A stretch of DNA of 64,000 nucleotides from Oscillospiraceae bacterium (GTDB lineage: Bacteria; Bacillota; Clostridia; Oscillospirales; Oscillospiraceae). A program made the translations under genes and the position numbers. Positions 17,109-26,078 of this stretch are shown in pieces. The stretch covers positions 1 through 64,000 of the forward strand of contig JAFRQP010000062.1 of assembly GCA_017428565.1 (NCBI GenBank), written 5' to 3'. The notes beneath the pieces were generated by a model, which was not told the origin of the DNA, made no database searches, and saw only the letters and a list, made by a program, of their open reading frames with translations. How positions within the stretch are numbered: the first letter of the stretch is position 1; the number at the start of each line of letters is the position of its first letter.

Positions 17109-18113
17109 ATGAATCCAAGTCTGTATATCGTGATTCCCTGCTACAACGAGCAGGAGGTGCTGCCCATCACCGCGCCCATGTTCCTGGAAAAGCTCCGGAG
17201 CCTGAGCGCCGCGGGGAAGATCTCAGACGAGAGCCGGGTGCTCTTCGTCAACGACGGCAGCAAGGACAAAACCTGGGAGATCATCCGGGGCCTGGCCGCG
17301 GCCGATCCCCACTATCTGGGCATTTGTCAGAGCCGGAACCGGGGCCATCAGAACGCGGTGCTGGCCGGGCTCATGGAGGCCAAGGACCGCTGCGACATCA
17401 CCATTTCCATCGACTGCGACGGACAGGACGACATCAATGCCATGGACGCCATGGTGGACGCGTATCTTGCCGGCTGCGACGTGGTCTACGGCGTGCGCTC
17501 CAGCCGCGAAACGGACACCTTCTTCAAGCGGGCCACCGCCCAGGGCTTCTATAAGTTCCTCAGCGGCATGGGCGCCGAGGTGGTCTACAATCACGCGGAT
17601 TACCGGCTCATTTCCAGCCGGGTGCTGCAGGAGTTTGCCAACTTCAAGGAGGTCAACCTCTTCCTGCGGGGCCTGATCCCCCTGGTGGGCTTCAAGAGTA
17701 CCACGGTGGAGTACGCCCGGGCCGAGCGTCTGGCGGGCAAGAGCCACTATCCCCTGAAAAAGATGATCGGCCTGGCGGTGGACGGCATCACCAGCCTCTC
17801 GGTGAAGCCCCTGCGGCTCATCACGGGTTTTGGCGTGTTCGTGGCCTTCTTCAGCTTCATCGGCTGCCTTTGGGCGCTCATCACCGCCCTCTGCGGCAAG
17901 GCCGTGGCCGGCTGGGCCAGCATGACCTGCATTGTCTGCTTTGTCAGCGGCGTGCAGCTCATCTGTCTCGGCATCATCGGGGAGTATATCGGGAAGATCT
18001 ATCTGGAGACCAAGGGCCGCCCCCGCTATATCATCAGCGAGCGCAGCTGGGAGGAGCGGGACAGACAGGCGAGCGCCCCAAAAGCGGGTGAAAGAGGGCC
18101 CGAAGGATCTTAA
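17109..18113 (+). CDS. GtrB-type polyprenyl-phosphate glycosyltransferase (GT2)
   Basis: A 334-residue GT2 enzyme. The N-terminal catalytic domain shows IPCYNEQEVL, VNDGSKDKTWEI, SRNRGHQNAVLAG and IDCDGQDD (the metal-binding DxD equivalent). Two C-terminal transmembrane helices lie at about residues 232-300. Such enzymes transfer glucose or a related sugar from a nucleotide donor to undecaprenyl phosphate at the inner face. It is 19 bases downstream of the GtrII gene with an AAAGGAG site, so they form one pathway: this protein makes the donor and GtrII uses it. Confidence 0.9.
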   Translation: MNPSLYIVIPCYNEQEVLPITAPMFLEKLRSLSAAGKISDESRVLFVNDGSKDKTWEIIRGLAAADPHYLGICQSRNRGHQNAVLAGLMEAKDRCDITISIDCDGQDDINAMDAMVDAYLAGCDVVYGVRSSRETDTFFKRATAQGFYKFLSGMGAEVVYNHADYRLISSRVLQEFANFKEVNLFLRGLIPLVGFKSTTVEYARAERLAGKSHYPLKKMIGLAVDGITSLSVKPLRLITGFGVFVAFFSFIGCLWALITALCGKAVAGWASMTCIVCFVSGVQLICLGIIGEYIGKIYLETKGRPRYIISERSWEERDRQASAPKAGERGPEGS

Positions 18114-18181
18114 TTTTTCTGAAGAGTGGGGATTTCATCCCATTTTTTGAAGGATTTCGGCCCCGCGTGGCAGGACGACAC

Positions 18182-18210
18182 TTGACGAATGGGAAAAATC
18201 AGTGTAATAT
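18182..18210 (+). promoter_or_regulatory. Sigma-A promoter of the zinc-ribbon membrane protein gene
   Basis: TTGACG (18182-18187) and TAATAT (18205-18210) with a 17-base spacer, about 54 bases before the ATG. Confidence 0.75.
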
Positions 18211-18263
18211 GTATCGTAGTATCTCTGTAATTCTCTATTTCTTTATAGAACGGAGGAACCAGC

Positions 18264-18923
18264 ATGAGCGTTATTCCTGAAGTAAAATGCCGCCGCTGCG
18301 GGGAGAGCTTCTCTGCCCTGCGCAGCCGCTGCCCCAACTGCGGTACCCGCCGCGTGGCGCAGAGCGGACGTACCCCGGCCACCACGCCCGGCACCGTGAA
18401 GGGCACCGCCGCCTACGAGCGGGCGGAGACCAATACCAAGTGGCAGATGATCTTCGGCATCATTCTGGTCGTTGCGGTGATCCTGGCGGTCGTCGTGATG
18501 GTCACGGTCCGCCCCGACGGGCTGGATAACCCCGGCACTTCCGGCCAGGGCACCATCACCGCCCCCACTCCCTCGCCCACGCCCGATCAGTCCGCTGTGA
18601 TCATCCAGCCGCCCACGCCCAGCCCCACCCCGGTCCCGATCCCCGATTCCGTCAAGGTCTTCTTCTTTGAGGATGAGAAGGACGAGTTTACCGAAAAGGT
18701 AGGCGAGGTTGTCAAGCTGCGCGCCGTGGCCTACCCGGTCGACCTGTTCCCCAACGGGCCCTACACCTGGAGCGTCAATGACGAGAGCGTCATCAAGCTG
18801 ACGGTCAGCGAAGATACCAAGGAGTGCGAGGTCCTCTGTCTGGCCCACCATCCCGGCGGCGTCACCCTGACGGTGTCGTGCAACGGCGTGGAGAAGAAGG
18901 TCCTCATCTACACCAAGCCCTAA
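18264..18923 (+). CDS. Zinc-ribbon, single-TM protein with extracellular Ig-like domain
   Basis: A 219-residue protein. Residues 9-27 form a short zinc ribbon (CRRCGESF...CPNCGTRR) on the cytoplasmic side, followed by a transmembrane helix at about 66-88. A Thr/Pro/Ser-rich linker (TPSPTPDQ, TPSPTPVP) spans about 92-128, and an Ig-like beta domain (VFFFEDEKDEFTEKVGEVVKL onward) ends the protein. The design suggests a membrane sensor or scaffold linking a cytosolic partner with the wall, but no function can be named. A GGAGGAA site precedes the ATG. Confidence 0.75.
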   Translation: MSVIPEVKCRRCGESFSALRSRCPNCGTRRVAQSGRTPATTPGTVKGTAAYERAETNTKWQMIFGIILVVAVILAVVVMVTVRPDGLDNPGTSGQGTITAPTPSPTPDQSAVIIQPPTPSPTPVPIPDSVKVFFFEDEKDEFTEKVGEVVKLRAVAYPVDLFPNGPYTWSVNDESVIKLTVSEDTKECEVLCLAHHPGGVTLTVSCNGVEKKVLIYTKP

Positions 18924-18940
18924 GGGCTGAACAACACACA

Positions 18941-18972
18941 AAAAAACCGGAGTTTCAAACTCCGGTTTTTTC
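18941..18972 (+). terminator. Terminator after the zinc-ribbon gene
   Basis: AAAAAACCGGAGTTT, one-base loop centre, AAACTCCGGTTTTTT; a nearly perfect palindrome that can act on both strands. Confidence 0.88.
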
Positions 18973-18994
18973 TTGGAGACGGGGGAGAGCTGCC

Positions 18995-19540
18995 GTGGAA
19001 TATGAACTGATCCGCAGCGACCGGAAGAGCCTGGCGCTGCAAATCAAGCCGGATGGGGGCCTGCTGGTGCGGGCGCCCCGGCGCATGGCTCTGCGCAGCA
19101 TCGAGCGTTTTGTGGCGGAGCACCGGGACTGGGTGGAGCGCCAGCGGGAAAAGCGGGCCGCCCGCCCCAGGCCGGAGCCCATGACGCCGGAGGAGCTGGC
19201 CGCGCTGAAAAAAGAGGCCAGGCCGCTGTTCCTGGCCCGGGCGGCCTACTACGCGCCATTGGTAGGGGTGCGCTACGAGCGCGTCACGGTGCGCAGCCAG
19301 CGCAGCAAGTGGGGCAGCTGCTCCGTCAGGGGCGGGCTGAACTTCAACTGTCTGCTGCTCCTGGCCCCGCCGGTGGTGCTGGATTACGTGGTGGTGCATG
19401 AGCTCTGCCACCTGCTGGAGATGAACCACTCGCCCCGCTTCTGGGCGGAGGTCCGGCGGGTCCTGCCGGACTATGAGAGCTGCCGCAAGTGGCTGCGCCG
19501 GAACGGGGAGAGCCTGATGGCACGCTTGCCGGAGAGATAA
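18995..19540 (+). CDS. YgjP/WTM-type (M48-like) metallopeptidase
   Basis: A 181-residue predicted zinc-dependent hydrolase of the YgjP (DUF45) family. The zinc site is HELCHLLEMNHSPRFW (HExxH plus a downstream HxxxFW). The upstream conserved RSQRSKWGSCS segment is also present. The GTG start at 18995 follows GGGGGAGA with correct spacing; the longer open frame from 18824 runs through the upstream gene and its terminator and is rejected. Natural substrates of this family are not established. Confidence 0.88.
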   Translation: MEYELIRSDRKSLALQIKPDGGLLVRAPRRMALRSIERFVAEHRDWVERQREKRAARPRPEPMTPEELAALKKEARPLFLARAAYYAPLVGVRYERVTVRSQRSKWGSCSVRGGLNFNCLLLLAPPVVLDYVVVHELCHLLEMNHSPRFWAEVRRVLPDYESCRKWLRRNGESLMARLPER

Positions 19541-19618
19541 CAGATTGCAGTTTTGAGATTTGAGTTTTGAGAGAAAGCCGGGAGAGCGTCTGTAAACTGC
19601 GCTCAAAACGCAAAACTG
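19541..19618. repeat. Inverted heptad array (GTTTTGA type)
   Basis: The left arm (19549-19573) steps GTTTTGA, GATTTGA, GTTTTGA, GAG. The right arm (19601-19620), read on the other strand, steps CAGTTTT, GCGTTTT, GAGC, i.e. GTTTTGC then GTTTTGA. It lies between two convergent genes and abuts the shared terminator. Confidence 0.75.
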
Positions 19619-19664
19619 AAAAAACCATCCGGAAGAAAACCTGTTTTCTTCCGGATGGTTTTTT
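19619..19664. terminator. Bidirectional terminator between the YgjP gene and malQ
   Basis: A 20-bp perfect inverted repeat (AAAACCATCCGGAAGAAAAC and its complement, two-base centre) with A/T runs on both sides, placed between converging genes. Confidence 0.9.
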
Positions 19665-19665
19665 C

Positions 19666-21147
19666 TTACAGTCTTCTGTAGGTCTCGGTGAGCTTGCGCA
19701 GCTTTCTGGCCAGCTTTGCGTCGTCGGCGCCGGTAGCCATGCGCCACTGCCAGTTGCCGCCCAGAACGCCGGGGGTGTTGATGCGGCTCTCCTCGCCCAG
19801 CTCCAGGATGTCCTGCATCTGCATGACGAAGAGCCTGGAGGCGGTGGCCATGCCGGTGCGGATCATGGCGGAGCACCAGCTCTCGTCCTTGCCCTTGTGC
19901 ATGTAGGCCCGGGCGAAGCGCAGGGTGTCCTTGTCGGTGTGCTTGACCCAGCCCTTTACCACCTCGTTGTCGTGGGTGCCCACATAGCAGACGCTGTGGT
20001 GGCTGCAGTTGTGGGGCATGTAGTCGGAGTCGCCCTTGGGGTCGAAGCCGAACTCCAGGATCTTCATGCCCGGCATGCCGGAGTCGCTGAGCAGCTTTGC
20101 CACCTCCGGGGTGGTGTAGCCCAGATCCTCGGCGATGAAGTCCAGATCATGGAACCAGGAGGTGAGCACCCCCACCAGATCCATGCCCGGGCCGGGGCGC
20201 CAGCGGCCCCGCTTGGCGGTCGTGTCGCCGAAGGGCACGGCCCAGTAGCTCTCAAAGCCCCGGAAGTGGTCGATGCGGATCACGTCGAAGAGGCGTCCCG
20301 CGCCCTCGACGCGGCGGATCCACCAGCCGAAGCCGTCCTTCTTCATTTCCTCGTAGTCGTAGAGGGGGTTGCCCCAGAGCTGGCCCTCCTCGGTGAAGGC
20401 GTCGGGCGGGACGCCGGAGACCTCCTTGGGCACTCCGTCGGAGTCCAGCTGGAAGTATTTCGGCTCGGCCCACACGTCTGCGGAGTCCAGCGCCACATAG
20501 ATGGGCACGTCCCCGATAAAGTGGATGCCCTGCTCGTGGGCGTAGGCGCGCAGCGCGTTCCACTGGCGGAAGAACAGGAACTGGCAAAAGACCCAGAAAT
20601 CCAGATCCTCGGCGTAGCGGGCCCGGTAAGCCTCCACGGCCTCCGCCTTGTGCAGCCGGATGTCGGCGTCGGGCCACTCGGTCCAGCTCACCATGTTGAA
20701 GGAGCTTTTCACAGCCATATACAGGGCGTAGTTCTCGATCCAGGCGGCGTTTTCCCGCCGGAAGGCGGCCAGCTCTGACCCATAGCGCTCCCGCCCCCGC
20801 AGAAAGGCCAGGCGCAGCACGGCGAAGCGGTTTTCATAGATCTTGGCATAATCCACCTGCTCCGGATCGGCGCCCCAGTCCCGCGCCGCCAGATCCGGCC
20901 GGCGCAGAAGCCCGTCCTTCACCAGCAGGTCCAGGTCGATGAAATAGGGGTTGCCGGCGAAGCTGGAGAAGGAGGAGTAGGGGCTGTCCCCGTAGCTGGT
21001 GGGGCCCAGGGGCAGCAGCTGCCAGTATTTCTGGCCGGCAGCCTTGAGAAAATCCACAAAGTGATAGGCGCTTTTGCCCATGGTCCCGATCCCGTAGGGG
21101 GAGGGCAGCGCGCTCATAGGCATCAAAATGCCGCTTTTGCGTTCCAT
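19666..21147 (-). CDS. malQ: 4-alpha-glucanotransferase (amylomaltase, GH77)
   Basis: A 493-residue cytosolic enzyme that transfers maltooligosaccharyl units between glucans during glycogen or maltodextrin use. GH77 landmarks are present: QLLPLGPTSYGDSPYSSFSS, IGDVPIYVALDSADVW, the RIDHFRGFESYW nucleophile-region segment, LGYTTPEV and CYVGTHDN. The start MERKSGILMP at 21147 is chosen because family homology begins there and GAAGGA precedes it; the open frame extends to 21192. It stands alone, without other maltose genes beside it. Confidence 0.95.
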   Translation of the reverse strand: MERKSGILMPMSALPSPYGIGTMGKSAYHFVDFLKAAGQKYWQLLPLGPTSYGDSPYSSFSSFAGNPYFIDLDLLVKDGLLRRPDLAARDWGADPEQVDYAKIYENRFAVLRLAFLRGRERYGSELAAFRRENAAWIENYALYMAVKSSFNMVSWTEWPDADIRLHKAEAVEAYRARYAEDLDFWVFCQFLFFRQWNALRAYAHEQGIHFIGDVPIYVALDSADVWAEPKYFQLDSDGVPKEVSGVPPDAFTEEGQLWGNPLYDYEEMKKDGFGWWIRRVEGAGRLFDVIRIDHFRGFESYWAVPFGDTTAKRGRWRPGPGMDLVGVLTSWFHDLDFIAEDLGYTTPEVAKLLSDSGMPGMKILEFGFDPKGDSDYMPHNCSHHSVCYVGTHDNEVVKGWVKHTDKDTLRFARAYMHKGKDESWCSAMIRTGMATASRLFVMQMQDILELGEESRINTPGVLGGNWQWRMATGADDAKLARKLRKLTETYRRL

Positions 21148-21231
21148 TTCAGTTCCTTCTTTCTTGCCCGAAAGGGGCTTGTACAAATCCAATAATACCA
21201 GCCCGGCGGGGGAAAGTCAATCGGACAAAAG

Positions 21232-21270
21232 GCAAAGCCCTCTTCGCACAGCGTGCGAAGAGGGCTTTGC
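21232..21270 (-). terminator. Long hairpin just after the PfkB gene
   Basis: A perfect 18-bp stem (arms 21232-21249 and 21253-21270, loop AGC) begins 3 bases after the stop codon. On the minus strand it is followed by CTTTTG, so it is a likely though not ideal terminator. Confidence 0.75.
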
Positions 21271-21273
21271 GCT

Positions 21274-22206
21274 TCAATCGGTCACTTCCACGTCCAGACC
21301 CAGCTCCTGCGGCAGGAAGCGGGGGCAGGTGTTCTCCGAAATGGTGATCACCGAGGAGGCCAGACGGGAGCCGATCTCACAGGCCTCGCTCATGCTCTTG
21401 CCGTAGGTCAGCCCGATGGCCACGCCGGCGCAGAAGGCGTCCCCGGCGCCGGTGGTGTCCCGCACGCGAACGGTATTGGGCGGGCAGTGGCCGTAGTTTC
21501 CCTTGCAGTCGGCGTAGACGGCGCCCCGGGAGCCCAGGGTCACCACCATGGAGGGGATCTTGGCGCTCTGGATGCGCTCCACCAGCTCCCGCCCCAGCTC
21601 CTCCGGCTCCAGACCGTCGAAGTCGGCGGCGAAGAGGATGCCGGCCTCCTGCAGGTTGCAGACAAAGCAGTCGATGGACTGGAGGAAATCCCGGCGCAGA
21701 GAGGCGATGGACATGTTGGCCACTACGGCGTAGACCTTTTTGCCGTACTTCTCCGCGAAGCTCAGCACTTTCTTGATGATCTCCTTCTCCATGTCGATCT
21801 CGACCACGATGCTGTCCGCGTCGCGGAAGATCTCGTCTCCCTCCCGCTCCAGCAGGTCCAGCATGGCCTCCATCCGGGGGCGCTTGGAGATGGAGGAGAC
21901 GATGTCGCCGGTGTTGTCGAACACGGCCAGCCACAGGCCCATGCCGTCCGGCACCTGGGCGACATAGCGGGTGTCCACCTTGTGGTTCTGCAGCTTGTGG
22001 ATCACCTCGGCGCCCTCGGCGGTGGTGTCCACCATGCTCACAAAGCGGGGGCGCAGCTCCACATTGGCGATGTCCTCCACCAGATTGCGGCCTACGCCGC
22101 CGTGGACGATCTCCACGCTGCCGGCGTTGCGGCCTGCGGGGATGAACTTGCTGTCGGGAAAGCCCTTGATGTCAACGAACACGTTTCCAACCACGACGAT
22201 GGGCAT
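21274..22206 (-). CDS. PfkB-family sugar or nucleoside kinase
   Basis: A 310-residue ribokinase-type kinase. The N-terminal GNVFVDIKGFP and HGGVGRNLVEDIANV segments and the C-terminal TTGAGDAFCAGVA (catalytic Asp and anion hole) define the fold. GGVGRN and the VFDNTGDIV strand resemble pseudouridine kinase more than fructokinase, so a nucleoside substrate is a reasonable guess. The start is ATG 22206 (MPIVVVGN) with GAGGAT upstream; the open frame reaches 22248 but overlaps the MATE gene end. It lies 22 bases after the MATE gene in one operon. Confidence 0.85.
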   Translation of the reverse strand: MPIVVVGNVFVDIKGFPDSKFIPAGRNAGSVEIVHGGVGRNLVEDIANVELRPRFVSMVDTTAEGAEVIHKLQNHKVDTRYVAQVPDGMGLWLAVFDNTGDIVSSISKRPRMEAMLDLLEREGDEIFRDADSIVVEIDMEKEIIKKVLSFAEKYGKKVYAVVANMSIASLRRDFLQSIDCFVCNLQEAGILFAADFDGLEPEELGRELVERIQSAKIPSMVVTLGSRGAVYADCKGNYGHCPPNTVRVRDTTGAGDAFCAGVAIGLTYGKSMSEACEIGSRLASSVITISENTCPRFLPQELGLDVEVTD

Positions 22207-22228
22207 AATGCGATCCTCCTCTATCTTT

Positions 22229-23575
22229 TTACGCGTTTTGCTTTTCAAACGAATGGAGCCAGTCGGCCCGCCAGTAATAGATCCCGAGGAATACGGTGCT
22301 GAGGGCCCAGGTCAGGGGATAGACCCAGTTGACCGTGTCGATGCTGTAGTAGATGGGCACCATGAAGTGCAGGAAGCTCACGCGGATCACGCACCAGAAG
22401 GCCAGCATGGAGATCATGGGGATCACCGCCTTGCCCGCGCCGCGGAGCACCGCCGCCAGACCGTGGCTTGCGGCCAGCAGGAAGAAGAACAGGGAACAGA
22501 TGTGGGCCTTGTCCACGCCGTACTGAATGGCGGCGGGATCGTCGGTAAAGGCGCGCAGCAGCAGGGGGGACAGCAGATAGACCAACAGACCGATGCTCTC
22601 CGCCGCGCCGATGGCGCAGAGCAGGCCGAAGCGCGCGCCCTTTTTGGCCCGGCCGTACTCCCGGGCGCCCAGGTTCTGTCCCACGAAGGTGGTCAGCGAG
22701 ATGGTGAAGCTGGTGATGGGCAGGAAGGCGAAGCCCTCGATCCGGGAGTAGGCGCCGCAGCCGGCCACGGCCAGGGTGCCGAACTCGTTGATGTTGGACT
22801 GCACCACCACGTTTGCGATGGCGATGACGGAGTTCTGGATGCCGGAGGGCAGACCATAGCGCACGATGAGCTTCAAAGTCGGCCAGTGGAAGCGGATCTT
22901 TTTCAGCACCACCCGGTACTCCTCCTCGGTGCGCATCAGCCGCCGCAGGCAGAGCAGGCCGCTGAGGAACTGGGAGATGATGGTGGCCAGGGCCGCGCCG
23001 CCCACGCCGGTGTGAAAGACGCCGATGAAGGTGACGTCCAGCACCACGTTCAGACAGGAGCAGAAAATCAGGTATTTGAGGGGGTTTTTCCCGTCGCCCA
23101 CGGCCTGCATCATGCCCCGCAGGCCGTTGTAGAGCACCAGGCCCATGCTGCCGGCGAAGAAGATGCGGATATAGCCGGCGGAGAGCTCCGGCTCCGGGGT
23201 GTCCATCCAGTCCAGAATGGTGGGTGTGAAAATCACGCCGAAGACCGTCATCAAAAGCCCGGCCACCAGGCTGAAGGCCACGTTGGTATGTACGGCCCGC
23301 TCCAGCTTCTCCTGATCCTGGGCGCCGAAATAGCGGGAGATCAGCACGCCGGAGCCGGCGGAGATGCCAACGAAGAGGCTGATGATCAGAAAGACCAGGG
23401 GCCCCGTGGCGCTGACGGCGGCCAGCGCCTCGGTGCCGAGCATGTTGCCCACGATCAGCGCGTCCGCCGTGTTATACAGTTGTTGAAACAAGTTCCCCAG
23501 AAAGAGGGGTGCGGCAAAACGGAGCATCTGCTTTGCGATGGAGCCCTCCGTCATGCGCATGGCGTCGTGGTGCAT
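22229..23575 (-). CDS. MATE family efflux transporter
   Basis: A 448-residue inner-membrane antiporter with about 12 hydrophobic helices, expected to export drugs or cationic metabolites using sodium or protons. The N-terminal APLFLGNLFQQLYNTADALI and VGQNLGAREYGRAKKG segments are typical MATE signatures. GGAGG lies 6 bases before the ATG at 23575. It is the first gene of an operon with the PfkB kinase. It is one of three MATE genes in the window. Substrate unknown. Confidence 0.92.
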   Translation of the reverse strand: MHHDAMRMTEGSIAKQMLRFAAPLFLGNLFQQLYNTADALIVGNMLGTEALAAVSATGPLVFLIISLFVGISAGSGVLISRYFGAQDQEKLERAVHTNVAFSLVAGLLMTVFGVIFTPTILDWMDTPEPELSAGYIRIFFAGSMGLVLYNGLRGMMQAVGDGKNPLKYLIFCSCLNVVLDVTFIGVFHTGVGGAALATIISQFLSGLLCLRRLMRTEEEYRVVLKKIRFHWPTLKLIVRYGLPSGIQNSVIAIANVVVQSNINEFGTLAVAGCGAYSRIEGFAFLPITSFTISLTTFVGQNLGAREYGRAKKGARFGLLCAIGAAESIGLLVYLLSPLLLRAFTDDPAAIQYGVDKAHICSLFFFLLAASHGLAAVLRGAGKAVIPMISMLAFWCVIRVSFLHFMVPIYYSIDTVNWVYPLTWALSTVFLGIYYWRADWLHSFEKQNA

Positions 23576-23696
23576 GATACCCTCCGGGCGTCGAATCCGG
23601 TCGATCGTTCTCTCCCATTATAATGAGCGCCCTCGCGCGCTGTCAATGCATGAAACCGCCAAGAATCCGGCGGGAAAAATGGCAAATTTTGCCGCG

Positions 23697-24386
23697 TCAA
23701 GCCCCGTATTCCAGCTCCATGCGGAAAGCGGGGCCGGAGAGCTCCCCGCAGATGGCGCAGCGGTTCTCCTGCCAGGCCCAGCCCAGGCGCAGAGTGTCGC
23801 CCAGCCGGGCCTCCGCCACATATTCCACCAGGGCGGCCCGCAGGGGCTTGCCCCGGGTGCCCAGACAGTCCTCCGCCAGGTCGTAGTAGCGGGTGTTGTT
23901 CATGTGCCCGTTCTCGTCCAGCACGTCCTCGGTGACGGTGTAGGAGGCCTGCTCCGCCGCCTCCAGGCGCAGCGGCGCACCGGGGCGGCTGCACTCCAGC
24001 CCGGTGACCAGGGGCTCGATCTCCAGCTGGTAATCGGCGGGGATCACCATTTTGCGGCTCTCCCGGTCCACCACCGACCAGACGGCACAGCCCTCCATGA
24101 GCAGCTCGCCGGATAGACTTTCAATGCGATAATACCGGGGACACATGCCGTGGCGGGTGGGGCCGGGCCAGGTGCGGCCCAGCAGCTCCTCCCCGGGGGA
24201 GGGCCAGCGCAGCACCCGCACGCCGTGGCGGATGATGACCCACATGATCCCCCGCGCCTGCATCCAGCTCTCGCCGTAGCCGATCCTGCGGCAGTGGTCG
24301 CCGGAGAGCTTCTGCATCAGCCGGAAGAGATCTCCCGTGCAGAGCCCCTCGCCGGGGACCACATAGCGTTCTTCGAAAACCTCCAT
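23697..24386 (-). CDS. Acyl-ACP thioesterase (FatA/FatB-like)
   Basis: A 229-residue double hot-dog thioesterase releasing fatty acids from acyl carrier protein. The catalytic stretch is DENGHMNNTRYYDLAED, equivalent to the plant D-x-N-x-H-V-N-N motif. The N-terminal FRLMQKLSGDHCRRIG also fits. It is the last gene of a three-gene operon; its ATG is 2 bases from the glycosyltransferase stop, with GGGAGG embedded in that gene's end. Bacterial homologues help adjust lipid chain length. Specificity is not predictable. Confidence 0.87.
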   Translation of the reverse strand: MEVFEERYVVPGEGLCTGDLFRLMQKLSGDHCRRIGYGESWMQARGIMWVIIRHGVRVLRWPSPGEELLGRTWPGPTRHGMCPRYYRIESLSGELLMEGCAVWSVVDRESRKMVIPADYQLEIEPLVTGLECSRPGAPLRLEAAEQASYTVTEDVLDENGHMNNTRYYDLAEDCLGTRGKPLRAALVEYVAEARLGDTLRLGWAWQENRCAICGELSGPAFRMELEYGA

Positions 24387-24388
24387 TT

Positions 24389-26077
24389 TCAGCCTCCCTT
24401 ATAGAAAAGCAGACAATAGCTGTCAAAGTCCCGGACTACCCAGCCCTCCGGCAGGGACGCGGGCAGCGCGGCGCTTTTCAGCACCCAGACCGTCCCCGGC
24501 GCCGGCGCGGCCAGATCCTCCGGGCTCAGGTTGCGGTAGGCAAAGCGCTCCCGATAGGGCAGGGGCTCGTTCGTCTTGCCCTGGAAGTATTCGGCGTCGA
24601 TGTCCAGCTCGTAGAGGGTCAAAATCTCACTGACCTGGCGGCTGCCGGTGAACTGCACGTCCGGGGTGATGACGATCCGCTCGCAGTCCTGCTCGCCCGC
24701 GCAGTGCACGGCCGCCAGGAAGTCCTGGTAAAAGACGTCGGAGATCCGCTCCGCCCAGGGGCCGAAGTAGCTGTGGAAAAACAGCGCGCTCAGCAGCAGG
24801 CAGGACGCCAGCAGGGGCCAGCGGAGCCAGGCCCGGCGCAGCAGGGCGTGAACGCCCAGGATGATGAACAGGGCGTGAGAGTAAAAGAGGATGTTGACCC
24901 GGTTCACATTGACGGCGTTGACGCAGAGCCCGGTGACCAGGGCGCAGAGCCAGAAGAGCAGCAGCAGCCGGTAGCCCAGCCGCCGGCGCCGGTCCCCGGC
25001 ACGGAAGGCCCGGACCGCGCTCAGCCCCAGGCCAAGAAGCCCCAGGGGCCAGGCGCAGCGGTATACCGTGCCGAAGCCGTCGATGGCGTTCCAGGGCAGA
25101 TCCGGCCCCTGCACGAAGCCCACCTGCCAGAGTGCGCGGGCGTTCAGGCCCAGCTGCTTCAGCGGCTCCTCGGCGTAAAAGATCAGATCCCTGGCCCGAA
25201 CGCTGTCGGGGAAGAAGGGCATAGTGACGAAGGGCAGCTCCACCGTCTCCCAGCCCATGGCGTTGATGAGCATGGTGCCGTAAATGGGGAAGGAGAGGGC
25301 AAAGTAGATCAGCACGCACAGCAGCGCCTGCCAAAAGCGGATGAATCTGCCCCGCAGGAGCAGCAGACAGGCCGGCAGCAGGAACAGGGGCACCGACAGA
25401 AAGGCCAGCCCGTAGCAGTACATGCAGAGGGCGAAGAAGACCATGGAGCCGTAGAGAGCGGCGGGCTTTTTCGTCCCCTGCCACAGCAGGCTCAGGCCGA
25501 TGAGAAAGCAGTGGGGGAAGAGGTTGCAGTCCAGCGCCCAGCGGCTCTGCATGAAGTGCCAGGGGCAGACCGAAAGGAACAGCAGGCCCAGCAGCGCCGC
25601 CCGGCGGGAGCAGATCCCCCGCAGCAGCCCGTAGGCCGCGGCCATGCCGCCGAAGCTCCACAGCAGCAGGGGCAGCCGCGCCGTCAGGTTGTTCATGCCG
25701 AAGAGCTTGAACAGCGGCGCCATGCAGTAGCTCAGCAGCACGCTCATCTGCCCGTAGCCCCAGGCGGTGAAGTGGGCCGGGAGCCAGGTGCCGAAGCGGT
25801 CGGTGCCGTGGTTCGCCAGGGCCAGGGCGTCCACCGCGGCCATAGCGCCGTCCTGGTTGAAGCCACCGGGCACGCTGCCGAAGCGATAGAGCCGCAGCAG
25901 GGTGAACAGGCCGATCAGCCCCCAGAGCGTGAGCTTCCAGGGGCGGGAGAGGGGCGGCTCCTCCCCGGCCCCATCGGCCAGGGCGGCAAGGCCCCCCTTG
26001 CGGGCGGCGGCGTCGATCAGCGCGTAGAGGATCAGCGCCCCGAAGAGGAGCGTCAGGATCAGATTCAGCGTTTCCAT
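24389..26077 (-). CDS. GT-C fold membrane glycosyltransferase (ArnT/PMT-like)
   Basis: A 562-residue polytopic protein with about 11-12 hydrophobic helices and a short extracytoplasmic C-terminal domain. The first loop carries GGFNQDGAMAAVDALALANHG, the position where GT-C enzymes place their catalytic acidic residues, followed by a FGTWLPAHFTAWGYGQ segment. Such enzymes transfer a sugar from a polyprenyl-phosphate carrier to protein or lipid outside the membrane. It starts 1 base after the DUF364 stop, with GGGGAGAT overlapping that gene's end. The acceptor is unknown. Confidence 0.8.
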   Translation of the reverse strand: METLNLILTLLFGALILYALIDAAARKGGLAALADGAGEEPPLSRPWKLTLWGLIGLFTLLRLYRFGSVPGGFNQDGAMAAVDALALANHGTDRFGTWLPAHFTAWGYGQMSVLLSYCMAPLFKLFGMNNLTARLPLLLWSFGGMAAAYGLLRGICSRRAALLGLLFLSVCPWHFMQSRWALDCNLFPHCFLIGLSLLWQGTKKPAALYGSMVFFALCMYCYGLAFLSVPLFLLPACLLLLRGRFIRFWQALLCVLIYFALSFPIYGTMLINAMGWETVELPFVTMPFFPDSVRARDLIFYAEEPLKQLGLNARALWQVGFVQGPDLPWNAIDGFGTVYRCAWPLGLLGLGLSAVRAFRAGDRRRRLGYRLLLLFWLCALVTGLCVNAVNVNRVNILFYSHALFIILGVHALLRRAWLRWPLLASCLLLSALFFHSYFGPWAERISDVFYQDFLAAVHCAGEQDCERIVITPDVQFTGSRQVSEILTLYELDIDAEYFQGKTNEPLPYRERFAYRNLSPEDLAAPAPGTVWVLKSAALPASLPEGWVVRDFDSYCLLFYKGG

Positions 26078-26078
26078 C

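Noticed and set aside
18824..18994. N-terminal extension of the YgjP-type peptidase
   Set aside because: It overlaps the previous gene in another frame and a terminator; GTG 18995 has a ribosome site and matches family length.
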